DNA of 64,000 nucleotides from Epiperipatus broadwayi (Eukaryota > Onychophora > Udeonychophora > Euonychophora > Peripatidae): contig JAQFVV010012400.1 of NCBI GenBank assembly GCA_028023455.1, positions 14,701,748-14,765,747 on the forward strand, in the 5' to 3' direction. The notes beneath the pieces are model-generated. The model saw only the letters and a program-made list of their open reading frames with translations. It searched no databases and was not told where the DNA came from. Below are positions 11,300 through 24,730 of the stretch, one piece after another. The first letter of the stretch is position 1. Each line of letters starts with the position of its first letter. The position numbers were made by a program, and so were the translations under genes.

Positions 11300-12350
11300 T
11301 CATAATTTCCTCAATGCAATATGAAGTTTAGCATAGAAATATAAGATTCAAGAAATAAAGATTCCTTGACTGATGCATAACCTCTCATTTCTAATGCTTA
11401 AATATCATCACTTCCAATATGATTACCAATTCAAGTTTTTTTAAAATTTCCTAAAAAAAAATATATTTTTTATTCACATTATATTACTTGAATAGTTGAA
11501 GTTATTATTATTATTTTTTATTTAACTTCAATATTGCAAATCCTATTTTTACTATTTCATTTTTTCTTATATCCACACCTTAAAAGCCTTATTTCTTTTA
11601 ACCTCTCTTTATTTTTTTCATTATTCAAGTCTGTAATCCTAATAAAGTGAAGCTTCAAATAAGATATTTAATATTCTCAAAATTTTTAACTATAATGGAC
11701 TTCAAAATAAAGTTCTATTTTATTAAAAGCAAGTTTGTATTCTCACTGTAATATTTTTGTCATTATTTCCATAATTAAACAACTCCCTAAATACTTACAA
11801 GCATTAACCTAATCTAAATTTACCTGTCTAACTATCTCTTAATTTTATTACCTTCACCATTATTATCTTTACACTTAAATTTATAACTTTATTAATCAAC
11901 TTGTCAAGCATTACTAGATCATCAATCAAATTAAAGGATCTTCTTATCATAATTCTAAACACTATTACTATTACCCAATACATTTCTAGCAATTCATTTA
12001 AATAAATATTAAACATATTAGAAAATAGGCAGCATCTCTACTTGATAGATACTTTTATATTGATCTCTTCCACAAGATTATTTAATCTTTATTTCTTCCC
12101 TAAGAAGATTATTTAACCTTACATATTTCTAATAGTCATCTATACCATCTTTATTCTTTTTAACATCCAAATTTATTATTTTAAAATCTTTCTAAATATC
12201 AATAAAACAAATATTAACATCTTTTCCACTTTTTGTATAAGTAATTTTATCATTCCAAACACATCTCTTGTTCTTTTACCATTTTTAAATTTATGTTCAT
12301 TGGTCATGAATGTTTAATCAAGTGCATGTTTCATTATTGTTCTAAAATCC
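11300..12350 (-). pseudogene. Highly decayed non-LTR reverse transcriptase fragment
   Basis: On the minus strand, 11828-12016 reads FNIYLNELLE near its start and, later, SFNLIDDLVMLDKLINKVIN. This resembles the RT sequence LFNLYLNEL plus the catalytic Y/F-A-D-D box followed by LQ.LINKV in non-LTR elements. The presumed (YA)DD reads LIDD. Further weak matches in changing frames occur on both sides. The boundaries are estimates. This is a relic with no coding capacity. Confidence 0.35.
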
Positions 12351-15199
12351 TTTCACTTTACTATCTAAGGTCTTTTGGGGCACATAAATGATAGTGTTCC
12401 CATGGCCTATTCAAGTAGTATGTTTTAGTATACAATACAATAGATTCCACATGGAAACCAGGCTTCATCTTGATAAATGCCTGATTAAAGACAGAAAATT
12501 ATGAAATTACACAAAGAAACTATTAATGCAAACTATGGCCACCCTAGGACTACAAAAATGAGGATCTTAGGCTCTTAAAATGAAAGATGACACAATTTAG
12601 CACCTTAAGTGCCAATCATATCTTCTACAGAGTGACCTTCTCTTCTCCTAGGAAACAATAAAATTACTTCAGCTTAACATCGAGAGTATATCAAAATCAA
12701 AAATGTAGATCCTATACAAATTAATTGTTCAGCACAATATTTGTTATTGGACTTCAGAAGATTCACCATTCTTCTGATAATACATATCTTTATAAAAATT
12801 CCTGTATTTACATTGGTTATTGATAAAATGCATTCTAAATACCATGTAGCTGTCTTTGTTTCATATCATCTTATAAAATAAACAACTTCTAATGAAGATA
12901 AATGATAATGCAAGCACAATTTGGATAAATAATTTTTAGATATTCAATATTTACAAACTGCCTAATACAAACTTGTCCGGCATTTCCAAGATTTCATTTT
13001 TCATAGTAGTCTTTGGGAATATATAAATGATGATCAAGCAGATTATTAACCTTTACAATGAATGGACTTAAATAATATATTTTATTTTATATTGCAAAAC
13101 AAGACTCAACATTCCATTCAGGTAGATGGGAACAGAAACAATTCCCGATTTTTTTTTTTTTTTAAAAAAAGTTTACTGTTACCTGCTGAACTAATAATAT
13201 AGAATCACTTCTCCTATAGTTAATATTCTTGCAGTTGAATAATCTATTCTAAGATGAAATTTAAGTAAAGCCAACTGGAGTCCATATACTGAATATTTTA
13301 AAAATAACATTATTAAAATCTCATATCAACTAATTCTCTCAATCATTATCACCTATAGGTTTCAATAACTCAAGAGAAATTCCACACATTTTCTATATTT
13401 GGCCAGTTTTTATTTCATTTATAACTTCCTATAATTTTATTTTATATCCGTTTCAATTGCTGTTACATTTACATGAGTTATCTAAAATAGTTTTATTCTA
13501 TTATAAATAAAATTAAATAAATCTATTCTTTGTAAATCTTCAATTTTGCAGTATTCCTTTACTATCTTTATCTACCATATATTTACTCTAAATAATAATT
13601 TATTAAGGTAGTATAATTACATTGTGAAAGTTACATATTGAAACTGATTGGTATATTAATTGCTTGGGTAAAGTCCAAGAGTCTTGTGGATGAGTGTTCA
13701 TGTCATTGTTTGGTATAGTCTGTTAGTTGTGGATTTTGGAATAGTTTCCATGTTTCTTCGAAGACAAATCTGGTGACTAGTGTCTTGTCCCTTTCTTTAA
13801 TGTTAAGGCTTTTTATAATATTTTTTACTTACTACAATAATTATATACCTACGATCTTCTTTCTATTTTTTTTTTTTTGGTCTCTATTTTCTAAATAATT
13901 TACTGTGATTATGGCAGTTTTTTTTTAAAGATTTCCTTAAATATTTACCAATGTTCTTTTAAATTTATGTTAGCACTTATCTTGCCATTATTATAATTAT
14001 TTTCCTATTGAAGACATTTTAAAACTTGTTCATTATGTTTCCTAATAATTTAATAGTATCCTTTTCTTTCTTGGTTAGGATTATTTATATTTTTGAGATT
14101 CAGCTTCAATTCTAACACTATTAAATTGCAGTTTAATAGATTCAGGATATATACATGCATTCATAATGCTGATTGTAGGTCTATTCTTTTCTAAAATATA
14201 TATAATCTAATAAAAATATATTCTTCATATTGCTTAGGGTTTTTCCATGACAAATCACTTGCATGTGATTTTTAAATCATGGTTTAATTGTAACTATTTT
14301 TTCCCATATCTTTTTTGATCTATCATAGCATTCAGTCCCCCCAATTTTTGTATTTATTTTCAACTAATTTAATTATTCATGTATTATCATAGAATCTCGA
14401 TTCATTGTTATTGTATCCTTACTGCAGGGATAATAATTTCCCACAGTTATGGCTATTTCCTTGAAGATCAAATAAAACAATAATCTATTCAGAGCTTTAA
14501 TTAACATATACAAAATGATAATACCAGGATTTGCACAGTTTAAATATAGTTGCCAAAAGACAAGAAATAATAATTACTCAAGTTCATATAGAATTATTAA
14601 CATATCTCTAATTAAATTTTTTACTTATAAAAATATGCATATAGGCATATATATATATAAAACAAAATAAAACCAGTTTGATGTTTTTATAGTCCTCATG
14701 CTGTCTTTGGAATATTACAATGACCATATTCATCAGGAACAACATTTTCTTTTTGTAGTGAAACACTTGTTCAAGCTTTGCCCTGCTTCTTTTGTGGTCT
14801 ACCCTCTGCTTATAGCTTTTAGTTGCTTGTTGTGTCTACTTTTTTACTATTAGCATTCTGTTTCTATAATGGAATGATACCTTCTGTTTTTTAAATAACA
14901 ACAAATAACTGCTTCTTAATTAGTCATGTTAAGTTTTCTTTTTTAAGTTTTTAAATTAATTTCTCTTTTGAGATTATGCTTTAATATAAAACAATCATGT
15001 TTGTAAGCTGGCATCTATAGCTGAATATAATCATTAGGTATCTTGAATATCTTTATCACCAACAATTATCATTTAATATATATAAATCTATTTCTTGCTA
15101 GTGATCCAAGACAATACTTATGCCGTTACATTTGCCTTTTAGCCCCAGAACAATAAATTACCTCTTTTTCAGTTTTTCTTTTCAATTTTCATTATATAT

Positions 15200-16870
15200 T
15201 GTGACAGTCAGATGATGTATGTTGGTTTAACCCAGTTCGAATACTAAGTGAAAGTACCTCGAGGCCACCCATATGCGAGATATTAAATCAAGAATACTAT
15301 GACCTCTGCCCTATTCGCCTATTCTTGAGGCTAATTACGAACCAACAACATTATCTGAGCCATACATAAATTATTTTTCAACCAGCCAAGCTTAGCCTCA
15401 GCAGTAGAGACATGGACGGGAACACCTACGGAGCTAAATAGTTAAATGTGCATAAAAGTACTATGAAAAATGTGTTTTGCGTGCCTGGATCATTGAAAAG
15501 TAAAAATAAAGCATTATAATAAAATTAGGAAACTCAAGCTTTTTATAGTTAAATAATATGTTTAATTAATGACTTTAAAATATTAAGAATGTTTTTAATG
15601 ACCTCCGCTATTCCCCTAAATTAATGAAAAACTAATTAGACAATCAAAACAGATTAAACGATACAATCTTTTCTTCCCAATTTTAATAAAATTGTCAACT
15701 CGAATCTCTTCGATAAAGTACAATAGTAAAAATCTTTTGCAAAGCATTTTCTAATTGCTTTGCGCTAAAAACAGACAAGTTTAAAAATTATTTAAAATGC
15801 ATATAGCTAAATCAGATATACGTAATATGCTACTGGCGGACAAAAGAGGCGTTATCGAGGAGATCAAGTTGGCAAACAAAGGAAACTTACTCGGATGAAA
15901 TTTGGAAACATAAATAAAATTTGGAAAGAGATTTTAAATGAAAAAAATTACCTTTTAAACTTAACTGCAATGGAATACAAAATATTTACACATGTTAGTA
16001 ATGAAGAATAGCGAAGGAAAAAAGGTTAAATATAGATAGATGATCACACATATATATATTTAAGACTAGTCTAATAAAAATGGTTACATTACAAATATCA
16101 TTAAATAAAACAATCCATAATATAATTCAATTAAGAAAGGTATGAACAAAAGGGTAGAAAGTAAATAGTTCAATGGAGGAGAGATATGATTACCGTCCTG
16201 GTTCCTTGGTCATGTTTCCTACAGCGTTCGTGGCTTGATCCGACCATCGATAGGTATTTTCCTGGACAAGGAAAGTGGAAATAAGTAGCATGCTTTTATG
16301 AAAAGTCCTACAGACACGGCACAGAGTTCAGATGACTATTGAGTGGATACTAAGGCATTTTGATGGTATTTAGGAACCTCAGCAATAGGCAAAGCTATTT
16401 ATTTGCCTAGCCAAGCATAGTAGAATCCATCAAATTCATATGACTTTTAGCTTGAGCATGTTCAAACTTCTCCATGATTTTGAAGACGACAGTTGTCTAA
16501 CTTTTTGGAATAAAATCTCCACAAGCAAAATCTGAAAGAGTTCTCCAAAGAGAAATCTGAATGCCAGCAAGAAAACTCTGAATAACCAAGTCTTTTGTTC
16601 TCACTTTTATTTATACCCTCTTTGTCAGCTACCTTCTATTGTTTGTATGATCTTATATCTTGATAAGCCTCTCCATGTTCCTTTGTTTCAAGGTAACATT
16701 TTCTAAAAATAACTTTTACTTTTTTACTCTAAATTTCTTTCTTTAAACTTTGAATTTTATTAATTAAAAAAAAAGAAAGAGAAGGCCATCTTTAATTTGA
16801 TTTGAATGGGCTCACTGATTAAAATATACATTCTTTTAGAAAATGTTGGCGAGCTTATCTCAAAATAAAT
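15200..16870 (-). mobile_element. Possible solo LTR of a related family
   Basis: A block richer in C/G and CpG than its flanks, starting near TGTATGTTGGTTTAACCCAG. It has the same layout as the LTRs at 3833 and 9027: a GC-richer outer part, a middle part with unique GC-rich words, then a TATA box on the minus strand (GGTATAAATAAAAG, about 16605-16618). I could not fix the termini or a target duplication. No internal coding region adjoins it. Confidence 0.35.
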
Positions 16871-18884
16871 CATATGCCATATTTTAACAAGATTTTAACA
16901 AAAAAAAAAATTATTTCTTTTAATAATATAAGCACTTTATTTCAGCAGAATTTTGCATTAACTCATATATATATACGCTTGACGTATATATATGTTTGAC
17001 TAATAGATTTTACAAGTAATTTTTATTAACAGAAATTTAATCTTGGTATGGAATTTATTTAAAATGAAATAGTTAAATGCAAATACAAATTATATAAATG
17101 TAATTAATTTTAGCTTTAATGCAAAACCCTGCTGATATTGGAATATAAACTTAATTCAGATCTATAATACTAATTAAGTTTATAGGAAGCTGTGAAGCAT
17201 GGATCGGACTTCAGATCCATTGCTTCAATATCTAATTCTTTCTATTCATTCTTTTTAGATTTACTCACATATCTAAAATTTTATTACTGATTTTAAACTT
17301 AAGTCTAAAAGCTTTGGAAGTAAATCATGATCCACACAATCTCCAGAAATAAATTCTTGCAGAGATAATATGAAATATATATATATATTTCAGATCAACA
17401 TGATTAACTTACAATAAAATGAATCTAAAGTTTGATTTAATATTACTTATATCAGCATGTAATTATGACTGATTAGAAAAACCCTTTACATTTATCTTAA
17501 ATTGCAGCTAAGACAATAAAAAAAACTTGTTAATATTTTGTTTGGAGTATGGCTTTATAAGAAGCAGAGATTTAAACAATTAGAAATAAAAAAAACAAAG
17601 AATATGAAACAAGTGGGAAGGATAGAACTTTCATTATAAAACAAATTAAAATTTTTATTTACTGAGGAAATTGTAAAGAAGAAGAGAGATTAGTACAAAT
17701 TTAAAGGCAGAGAAATTATAAAGGATATGGTGATGAGAAGATGGAGACTAAAAAAAGTGGTAAAAAAATAAAGATGATTGATCTAATGGAAGAAGCAGTT
17801 ATGAGTATAAGAATATTAAAGCAACAGAGAATAGCTTGGAAAAAGTTGATACTGTTTGAAAAATGACCATTTTTAATGTGCGTGAATATATATATATACA
17901 CACACACATTCTTTCTCTCAATTACAGGTGTTAAACAAACAAAATAAGTAATATGCTAGTAAAAAACCCTTTGATAATAAATGATGTCCATTATATATAC
18001 ATGAAAATTATTCACCAAATTTTAAATAAAATTAAACACTGGAATATGTGATGTATATAGAAAGGATTAGCAATAATGCATTTGCTAATTCATATATATT
18101 TTTTTCTTTTGCAGACTAGTAACTTTATCATTTACTGCACTGTAAAGATAGCAAGCTGCACCCCCTCCCCGCTCACAAAAAAATGCAACGACAGTTTCAC
18201 TCTCATTAAAAAAAAATTCACTGGCAGAGTAGCATATTAGATATTGTTTGAAATAGTTTATGAAGAGATATATATATAATTCTGGAAATTACTTATATTA
18301 TGCATAAAAGCAAAAAAAAAAAAAGGTTAGTCAAACTATTTGAAATCCATGAACATTGATTTTATTTTCAGCTTACATCAACTGATGTCAGAGATATCTA
18401 CATTCAACTTCGGAAGCTATAATATAAGTAATGCATAAAACTAATGAACACCAAATAGTGATGCAGTTTGGATTTACAATATTACACATAGCCATTAATT
18501 ATTCTCATAGCAAGATGAGAATAAAATGAAACTTCTGAGTATAAACAGTTTATGATTCTTCAAAGAAAACCAATTTGATTAGAAAATATCATAAAAATTT
18601 GGATTGCACTTCTGGCTATATTATCTGTTGATGTATGTTGTATGTGTGTGTGGGGGAATCACCTTACATACATTTCTAATAAATTGACAATAAAGTTCTT
18701 TAGTTACTGCTGAAAAATGCAATGTGATTTATTTTTAACACTCTTATCTATTTAATTTGCATTTTTTAAACTTTAGAATTAACATTAAATGAAGTTATTT
18801 CTTTAATATATTTAAATTTTTTTAAAAATTATGTAATAATATATTGCTGCAAATATATACTGTATATATTTTAAAAAAGCTTAC

Positions 18885-18984
18885 TTCATAATTTCTTCCA
18901 ATTTGAGGGAACTAGGATATGCAGCTTCTATGATTTCTTTTAAGCGTTCTTCTGTCATTTCGATCTTTAACATGCTATCGATAT
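18885..18984 (-). CDS. Host gene internal exon (sixth in this window), unrecognised protein
   Basis: A 100-nt exon with acceptor TTTAG and donor GTAAGC. It continues the previous exon in phase (G|AT) and encodes IDSMLKIEMTEERLKEIIEA followed by AYPSSLKLEEIMK. It ends in phase 2. The alternation of charged and hydrophobic residues with a PSSLKLEEI turn-helix could belong to a winged-helix-like domain, but that is a guess from the pattern. The next exon was not found in the 18.9 kb that follow, so the intron is long or the exon is very small or diverged. The absence of stops, the amphipathic composition and both consensus splice sites support a real exon. Confidence 0.7.
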
Positions 18985-20517
18985 CTAAAGAAACTAATTA
19001 CAGAAAATGATAAGGACTTCAAAAATAAATTAAGAATACATTTATTTCAAAATAAAAATATTAATACTATGTTATTTTTTCAAAAACAACAAAACCATTT
19101 TCACAATGTATAAATTTAAAAGAAAAAAAAGTTAAACATTATACAAAACATAAACATAAAATCTCATGACAATAAACTAAAAAACTGTAAGTTGATCAGA
19201 ACAATAACAACAAAGAACATTAAAAAAAAAAAGAAATTTAAATTTCTCAAGCATAAATAGTTAATTATCATACATTAAAATATTATCTAAATCTGTAACC
19301 TATGTAAAAAAACCCACACAAATATTGGCGTTAGTGTTTATTAGTATATGATACCTCCTTCATTTATCTGATCACCTACAGTGCCTGGATTCCTTATCTT
19401 CTAAATAAGATAATCACATATCATAACAAAATACTGAATCAATGAGCCAAGAATGGGTATTAGCTAGCTGTTTGAAAAAAATTCTATGCGAAAAAATTTA
19501 CAAATACCACAATAATTCAAATTCTTGGTGAGTTATTGTATCTTAAACCTATTCAATTTTTTCTAATAGTAAATCAATACAGTTCCTTTACAAACTTATT
19601 TATTTTAAATTTTGAAAGAATGATAACTTAGGGGTTTTTTTTTTTATTTATTAAAAAAAACTATTTAATAAAAGATTTTAATATCAAATATTTGCTGTTG
19701 TTTTCAATTTATAATTGCACAGTGATATGCCCCCCACCCCTTAATCTGTTATTATTTCAATAAGAACAAAAAGAACCATGTATAAAAAAATGACTTTCCA
19801 GTATTATTAGATAATCAGAAATTAATTGCATGTTTTATTAAAAATTATTTTAATATTTTTATGTGAAACAGTTATTTCTTTTAGCCAAACACTTTATAGT
19901 TTAAACATTTAATTATTCTGGATTTTGAGTTTATTAAAATAAAATAAATAAATAAAGGCATATCACAGCAATATACATTTTGATATGAAAGTTAAATTTC
20001 TACATTTAACTAAAGAGTGAAATATTTTGTAAATAAAATGACAAAAGTGTTCATAAATATATATACCAAAATATGCACAAATTATGATTATTTCTACTTT
20101 TCTATAGAATTCATCATTGTATTTTTTTGTATACTAAGTTTATTATTTTACAAAAATATTTTTTTTTATAAATCTTACATATACAGAAAATTTAGAATTT
20201 TTTTTAATGTTCACAATAAATAACTTTAGTTAAAAACAAACAAACTTTTCTCACATCTGAAATTCATGCATAATTATATATATAAAAATAGCAATAATAT
20301 TAGAAACAAATTATGATAAAATATCGCATATAAAAAAATTCTCCCAGCAAGCAAAGGTTAATATTTTAGTTTGAAAACAATTACAAAAAAACACAATTCT
20401 GGAAATAAAATTTCCCGCTTAATGTGTGAAGCAGGAAGCCAGCCAGCAAGACTTCTGCATGCGCAATGTGAGGGCAAGGGGATCATAACTGGAAAAGGGA
20501 CTAAAATTTACTGATAC
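18985..20517 (-). other. Intron between host exons five and six
   Basis: 1.5 kb of AT-rich sequence with homopolymer A/T runs. I see no transposon ends or coding traces in it. Confidence 0.55.
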
Positions 20518-20577
20518 CAGGGCAAAGTTCAGCTTTTTTCTGTGTCATCTCCAGGGCAATCAAGGCCTGCTTGAGTG
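20518..20577 (-). CDS. Host gene internal exon (fifth in this window)
   Basis: A 60-nt exon with acceptor TGCATTACAG and donor GTATCAGT. It encodes LKQALIALEMTQKKAELCP, with split codons at both ends: the preceding exon supplies G to make Ala, and the exon ends with a G that joins the next exon as Asp. If the donor were not used, the frame would read on through GISKF to a TAG, giving a short alternative C-terminus. The intact phase match to exon 18885-18984 favours splicing. The exon is a predicted helix and has higher GC than its surroundings. Confidence 0.68.
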
Positions 20578-23500
20578 CTGTAATGCACAAATAATTAGTT
20601 ATAAATTATTTCCACAATTATATATGATTTTAGAATTACAATGTTGATTAATTACTGTGCACTATATATGTCTGATTTTGAAAATCTCTAAGAATAATCT
20701 TAAATGTATAAATATACACCCATGCATACACTTAACAGTTATATATCTTCAGAAACAGCATTCATACATGACAATCTTTATAATTTCCAGTCCATAACGA
20801 ACTTTAGAAACATGATAATAAAAAAGTCTGGATAAAAACTTTGAGAATTTAAGATTACATTTATCCATTAAAATTAAGACTATTAATAAATTTTGATCTA
20901 AAAAAACTTCAATATTATATATGAATGCAATCATATAAATATATGTATATCCAATTCAATAAATAATGTGCGTGAATACATGCATACACACAGTGTATCT
21001 TAAAAATAAAACATTTATAAAAAATCAAAAATATTCAGCTACAGGATATTTTAAAGTTCCATAGTTCTCTATCTTACTTTGATCAGAATGTGTAGAAAAT
21101 GTGACAGAATGAATTAACAAATGAGATACTGATATGAACAGCATCTTACACTATCAAAGTGGTGGGTCTGAAAAATATGCAGAAGAAAAATGAAAATGTA
21201 TTGCAGTAATAATAGCAATGCTTCTAGATTTGGGAGACTATTTAGATGGTTCTACTCATTTATTGACAATAATAATAAGCTACTAGAGACTTTCTGAAAC
21301 TATGAACCAAATATCATAAAAGAATGTGTAGAGATTCCAACCAGGATATAGATTCACTAGTGGCCTTGTTAAATTTCTTCATTTCTGCCACTATATCCAT
21401 AGATTTGATATAGTATTTATTAATATATATATATATTCTAAAACCAATAATAAAATATTATAATGTGAAGACAAGATAAGATTGTCCATAAAAATGAATG
21501 AAAAAACAAAAAAGTTAACAAACTTTTCTTCCTGGATTCTATGTAATATAGGGTATATGAGCACAGACTTTTACACCACCCACCTCTCTCCAATCTATCT
21601 AATAACACTGAGACACCTAAACACATATATGCCGAAAAGATAAATAATCACCAATATACGTATTTCATGCTAAACCAGCAATCATCAGTTGGTCCAGACT
21701 ATCATCTTTACACACATATATAGTATAAGTGCTCAGATATATATTAAGATAGACTATCCTCATAGTTTAATAGACAGGTTTCAATCCACTCCACACTCCA
21801 ACTCTTCAACCATCCATCCAATTGAAAATCTGATGATGGAATGCTCAAAGGCCACCCTGAGGCCGAGATCATTGTCACACCCATGTTGACCTAAGGTCAA
21901 TCTGAACCCCACATGTACAGGACATAATCCATTTAATACATATGCAAGGATGGGCAGACATCTCTATAATGTAATAACTGAAACACAGGCTTGTTATATA
22001 CTTCCCCCCCAAATAATATGATTTTTAAAAACAAATATTTTACAAATAACTCTATTTCAGGTATTTATACATTTTGTCAAGAATAATTTAGGCAATTATT
22101 TCCAATAGCTTCATTATCTGTGCGCAGAGCATATATATATATTAATTGATTTCAAATGCTAATGAAGTATAGCTTGAACTATTTCAATAAAGAAAAGTAA
22201 AAAAAAAGATAGTTTAAAAAACAACAACTGATTATTGAGAGAATTAAACATTACATTGATTTATGGAATGGCAGACTACACAATAAAACAGAGACATTTT
22301 AATAACAGAAGATTTATTAGGGATGGAGGGTAATGTAATTTCTTATCAAGTTCCTAAAGTCAGGTTGAAATGACTATGAACTACGAAATAGGATCCCACA
22401 ACAATGATAATACCCACTTCTTTTGATAGTAATTTGCTTGCAACTAATTTAACATAATTTATTATAACATTTACATTTACAGCATCACAAAATAATGAAG
22501 CCCTTTTCTTTCATCCTTAAGGCACATAATATTAGAAAATTATTTGCTGAACGATCAATTGCTTAGGAGATTTGCGACATTCAAGCATTAATGTAGCAGG
22601 TTATAAGCAACAGTTCAATTAAAGTGATATTTTTTTACTTTCTCTGCTGGGAAGCAAACTGGATTTTTTTTAATTTTTTAATCTTTCCACTCATCACTAG
22701 AGGCTAACAATTTGGAAAAAATAAATTAATTAGAGAAAAATTTGGAAAATATAAGTCAATATTCATAAAACTTGGAAAGACTACAAGTAACAGGTAACAG
22801 AATACTTAAAAAAAAGCTTGAATATTTATTCAAAATGCAACATAAATATGTTTAAGATCACATAATTTTTTTCTGAAGTGGAAATAACAAGCTTCTCATA
22901 AAAAAATATCAATATTGGTTACATTTTACAAAGAAATACAAAGTATGCAAAATTGAGTCTGCCATATTTTGCTCATAAAACAGATAATCCTGTAAATTGT
23001 CATTTTGGATTTTAAATTATATTTGTTTTCTACAAATTATAAGTGAAAAAAGAGTTTATTATTATTATTTTTTTTAATGAAAAAGGGATAATTTAGCAAT
23101 AAAATATGGAATTAAAAAAACTAGCCGATCATTTAATTCTATGTTGTGAAAATAGCAGCAATCTACTATATAAAAATTATATTTTAGAACCCTTGTATAA
23201 GCATGAGAAATCAACAACCATTAGATGGCAGTGCCATCTAGATATATAGACTAATTTTTGAATCCTTGATTATAAGACTTAGAGTCAGTGACTAAGTGAA
23301 TTCACTAAAAACATAAATAGTAATCTAATATCAAATCTATGTTGATGGACAAATGGATTGGTTCGAATTCAAAACTTTAAGAAATTTCCAAGTCTAGTTG
23401 CTAAAGCAATATTTGTAATCTAGCATTTCTCACTGAGAAAGATTAATATCCACAAACTAGTTTTAGCAATTTTCAAATGACCATTGACTATTCATGTTTA

Positions 23501-24604
23501 TGAAGATAGCTATGGAATAGAGTCATATTGTGTAGTTTACTCCTATTAAAAAAGATATTAAATATAAATTGGATAAGTTATGTGATACTTGGATTCTAAT
23601 ATATTTTAGCAATAATATTTGAAATAAAGCAAAACAATAAAGAGTATATGGAAAAAGGCTTTAGAAAGAATTTTATTAAAATTATAGGAATAGTATACTG
23701 TGAAAAATATGATAAGAATAGAAAAAATTAAATACAATTCAGTTACCTGCAAAGAGTGGAAGATGATTCATACATATAAAACAAATAGACAATACTGTTT
23801 TAAAAAAAAATTTGAAATAGAAATTTTACAGAAGAGGATTTAACAAATATAAAGAAAATTGGCACATTGAGTATAAGAAATATACAAACAGAATATAAAG
23901 AAACACTCTAATGGATATAAAAACAAAACAAAAAGTAGAGATGGTGATAGAGACAGAGAATGAGAAAATAGAGGAGACAAGACAACATATGTTTGATTTA
24001 TTCAGAGAATATGATGAAACCATGATCAAAAATGAATACATAAAGACCTTTTTGCATTCAATGCCTTTAACTCACGGACAAATCAATTTCTCTATACCTT
24101 TTTTTGATATGATTTAATCTTAATTATTATTATTATTATTTGAGAAAATATAAATGAATAATACAAATATATTCTAGAGATGCTTATTTGCAGTATTTTA
24201 AAATCAGTAAGTTTGTCATTATTAGAAGCCATAGACTTAAAAACCATAGGTGCATGATGCTTTTTCACGTTAACTATCTCCAGGGTTGATTATTTCTTGC
24301 AAAAAGGCTGAATGAATGCCATTTTGTTTATGCAATACAAAAAAAATAGGCATTTTAAATTTCTGATCATTCAATACATATTGCCAAATTCATGGTAAAT
24401 CAATCTAATTTGTATTGCTATGATAGGGAAAAAATTAAATATATTAAATGTTAAAACTGTGAAAAAAAGAGAGCTCTTTTGCATATAAGATAAATAAAAA
24501 AAACTATTCATAAATATTTTTGAATAATATTTACATATATATACACACACAAATATATATTTGCATTAGTAAATTTTAAAATCAAATTATCATCATCAAT
24601 ATAC
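20578..24604 (-). other. Intron between host exons four and five
   Basis: 4.0 kb of AT-rich intron with TA microsatellites. I recognise no transposon or coding remnant. Confidence 0.5.
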
Positions 24605-24730
24605 CTGGACGAGGAGGTTTTGGTGGAACAGCAGGAGCATCCAATTGCTTTAATTCTACTTCAATTTTTTTGATTTGGGGAAATTGATTTTGCATTAATT
24701 TCATTATTTTTTTGATAAAGCCAACATAAT
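24605..24730 (-). CDS. Host gene internal exon (fourth in this window)
   Basis: A 126-nt exon with acceptor AAATTTTAG and donor GTATATTG. It encodes YVGFIKKIMKLMQNQFPQIK, then a lysine-rich helix and the proline-rich tail LDAPAVPPKPPRP. The P-x-K-P-P-R-P run is a plausible SH3-type ligand or a linker between folded parts, and the next exon resumes a helical segment. The phases are 1 at the start (G|AT gives Asp) and 1 at the end (G|CA gives Ala), matching both neighbours. Confidence 0.78.

Larger units (their letters stand above)
1..18884 (-). other. Intron or downstream flank of the host gene, filled with transposable elements
   Basis: This is the stretch downstream of the last host exon I can place. 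I searched the minus strand for a further exon that would continue the phase-2 end of exon 18885-18984 and found none that I can support. The identifiable content is transposable elements: a hAT in a foldback remnant (600-3790), an LTR retrotransposon (3829-10718), a decayed LINE RT (about 11300-12350) and a possible solo LTR (about 15200-16870). The stretches 240-600, 12350-15200 and 16870-18880 are AT-rich DNA in which I see nothing specific beyond TA and CA microsatellite runs (for example 17885-17910). Confidence 0.5.

Noticed and set aside
17716-17907. 63-residue minus-strand open frame with hydrophobic composition
   Set aside because: Runs across a CA/TA microsatellite. The apparent membrane protein is a by-product of the repeat.
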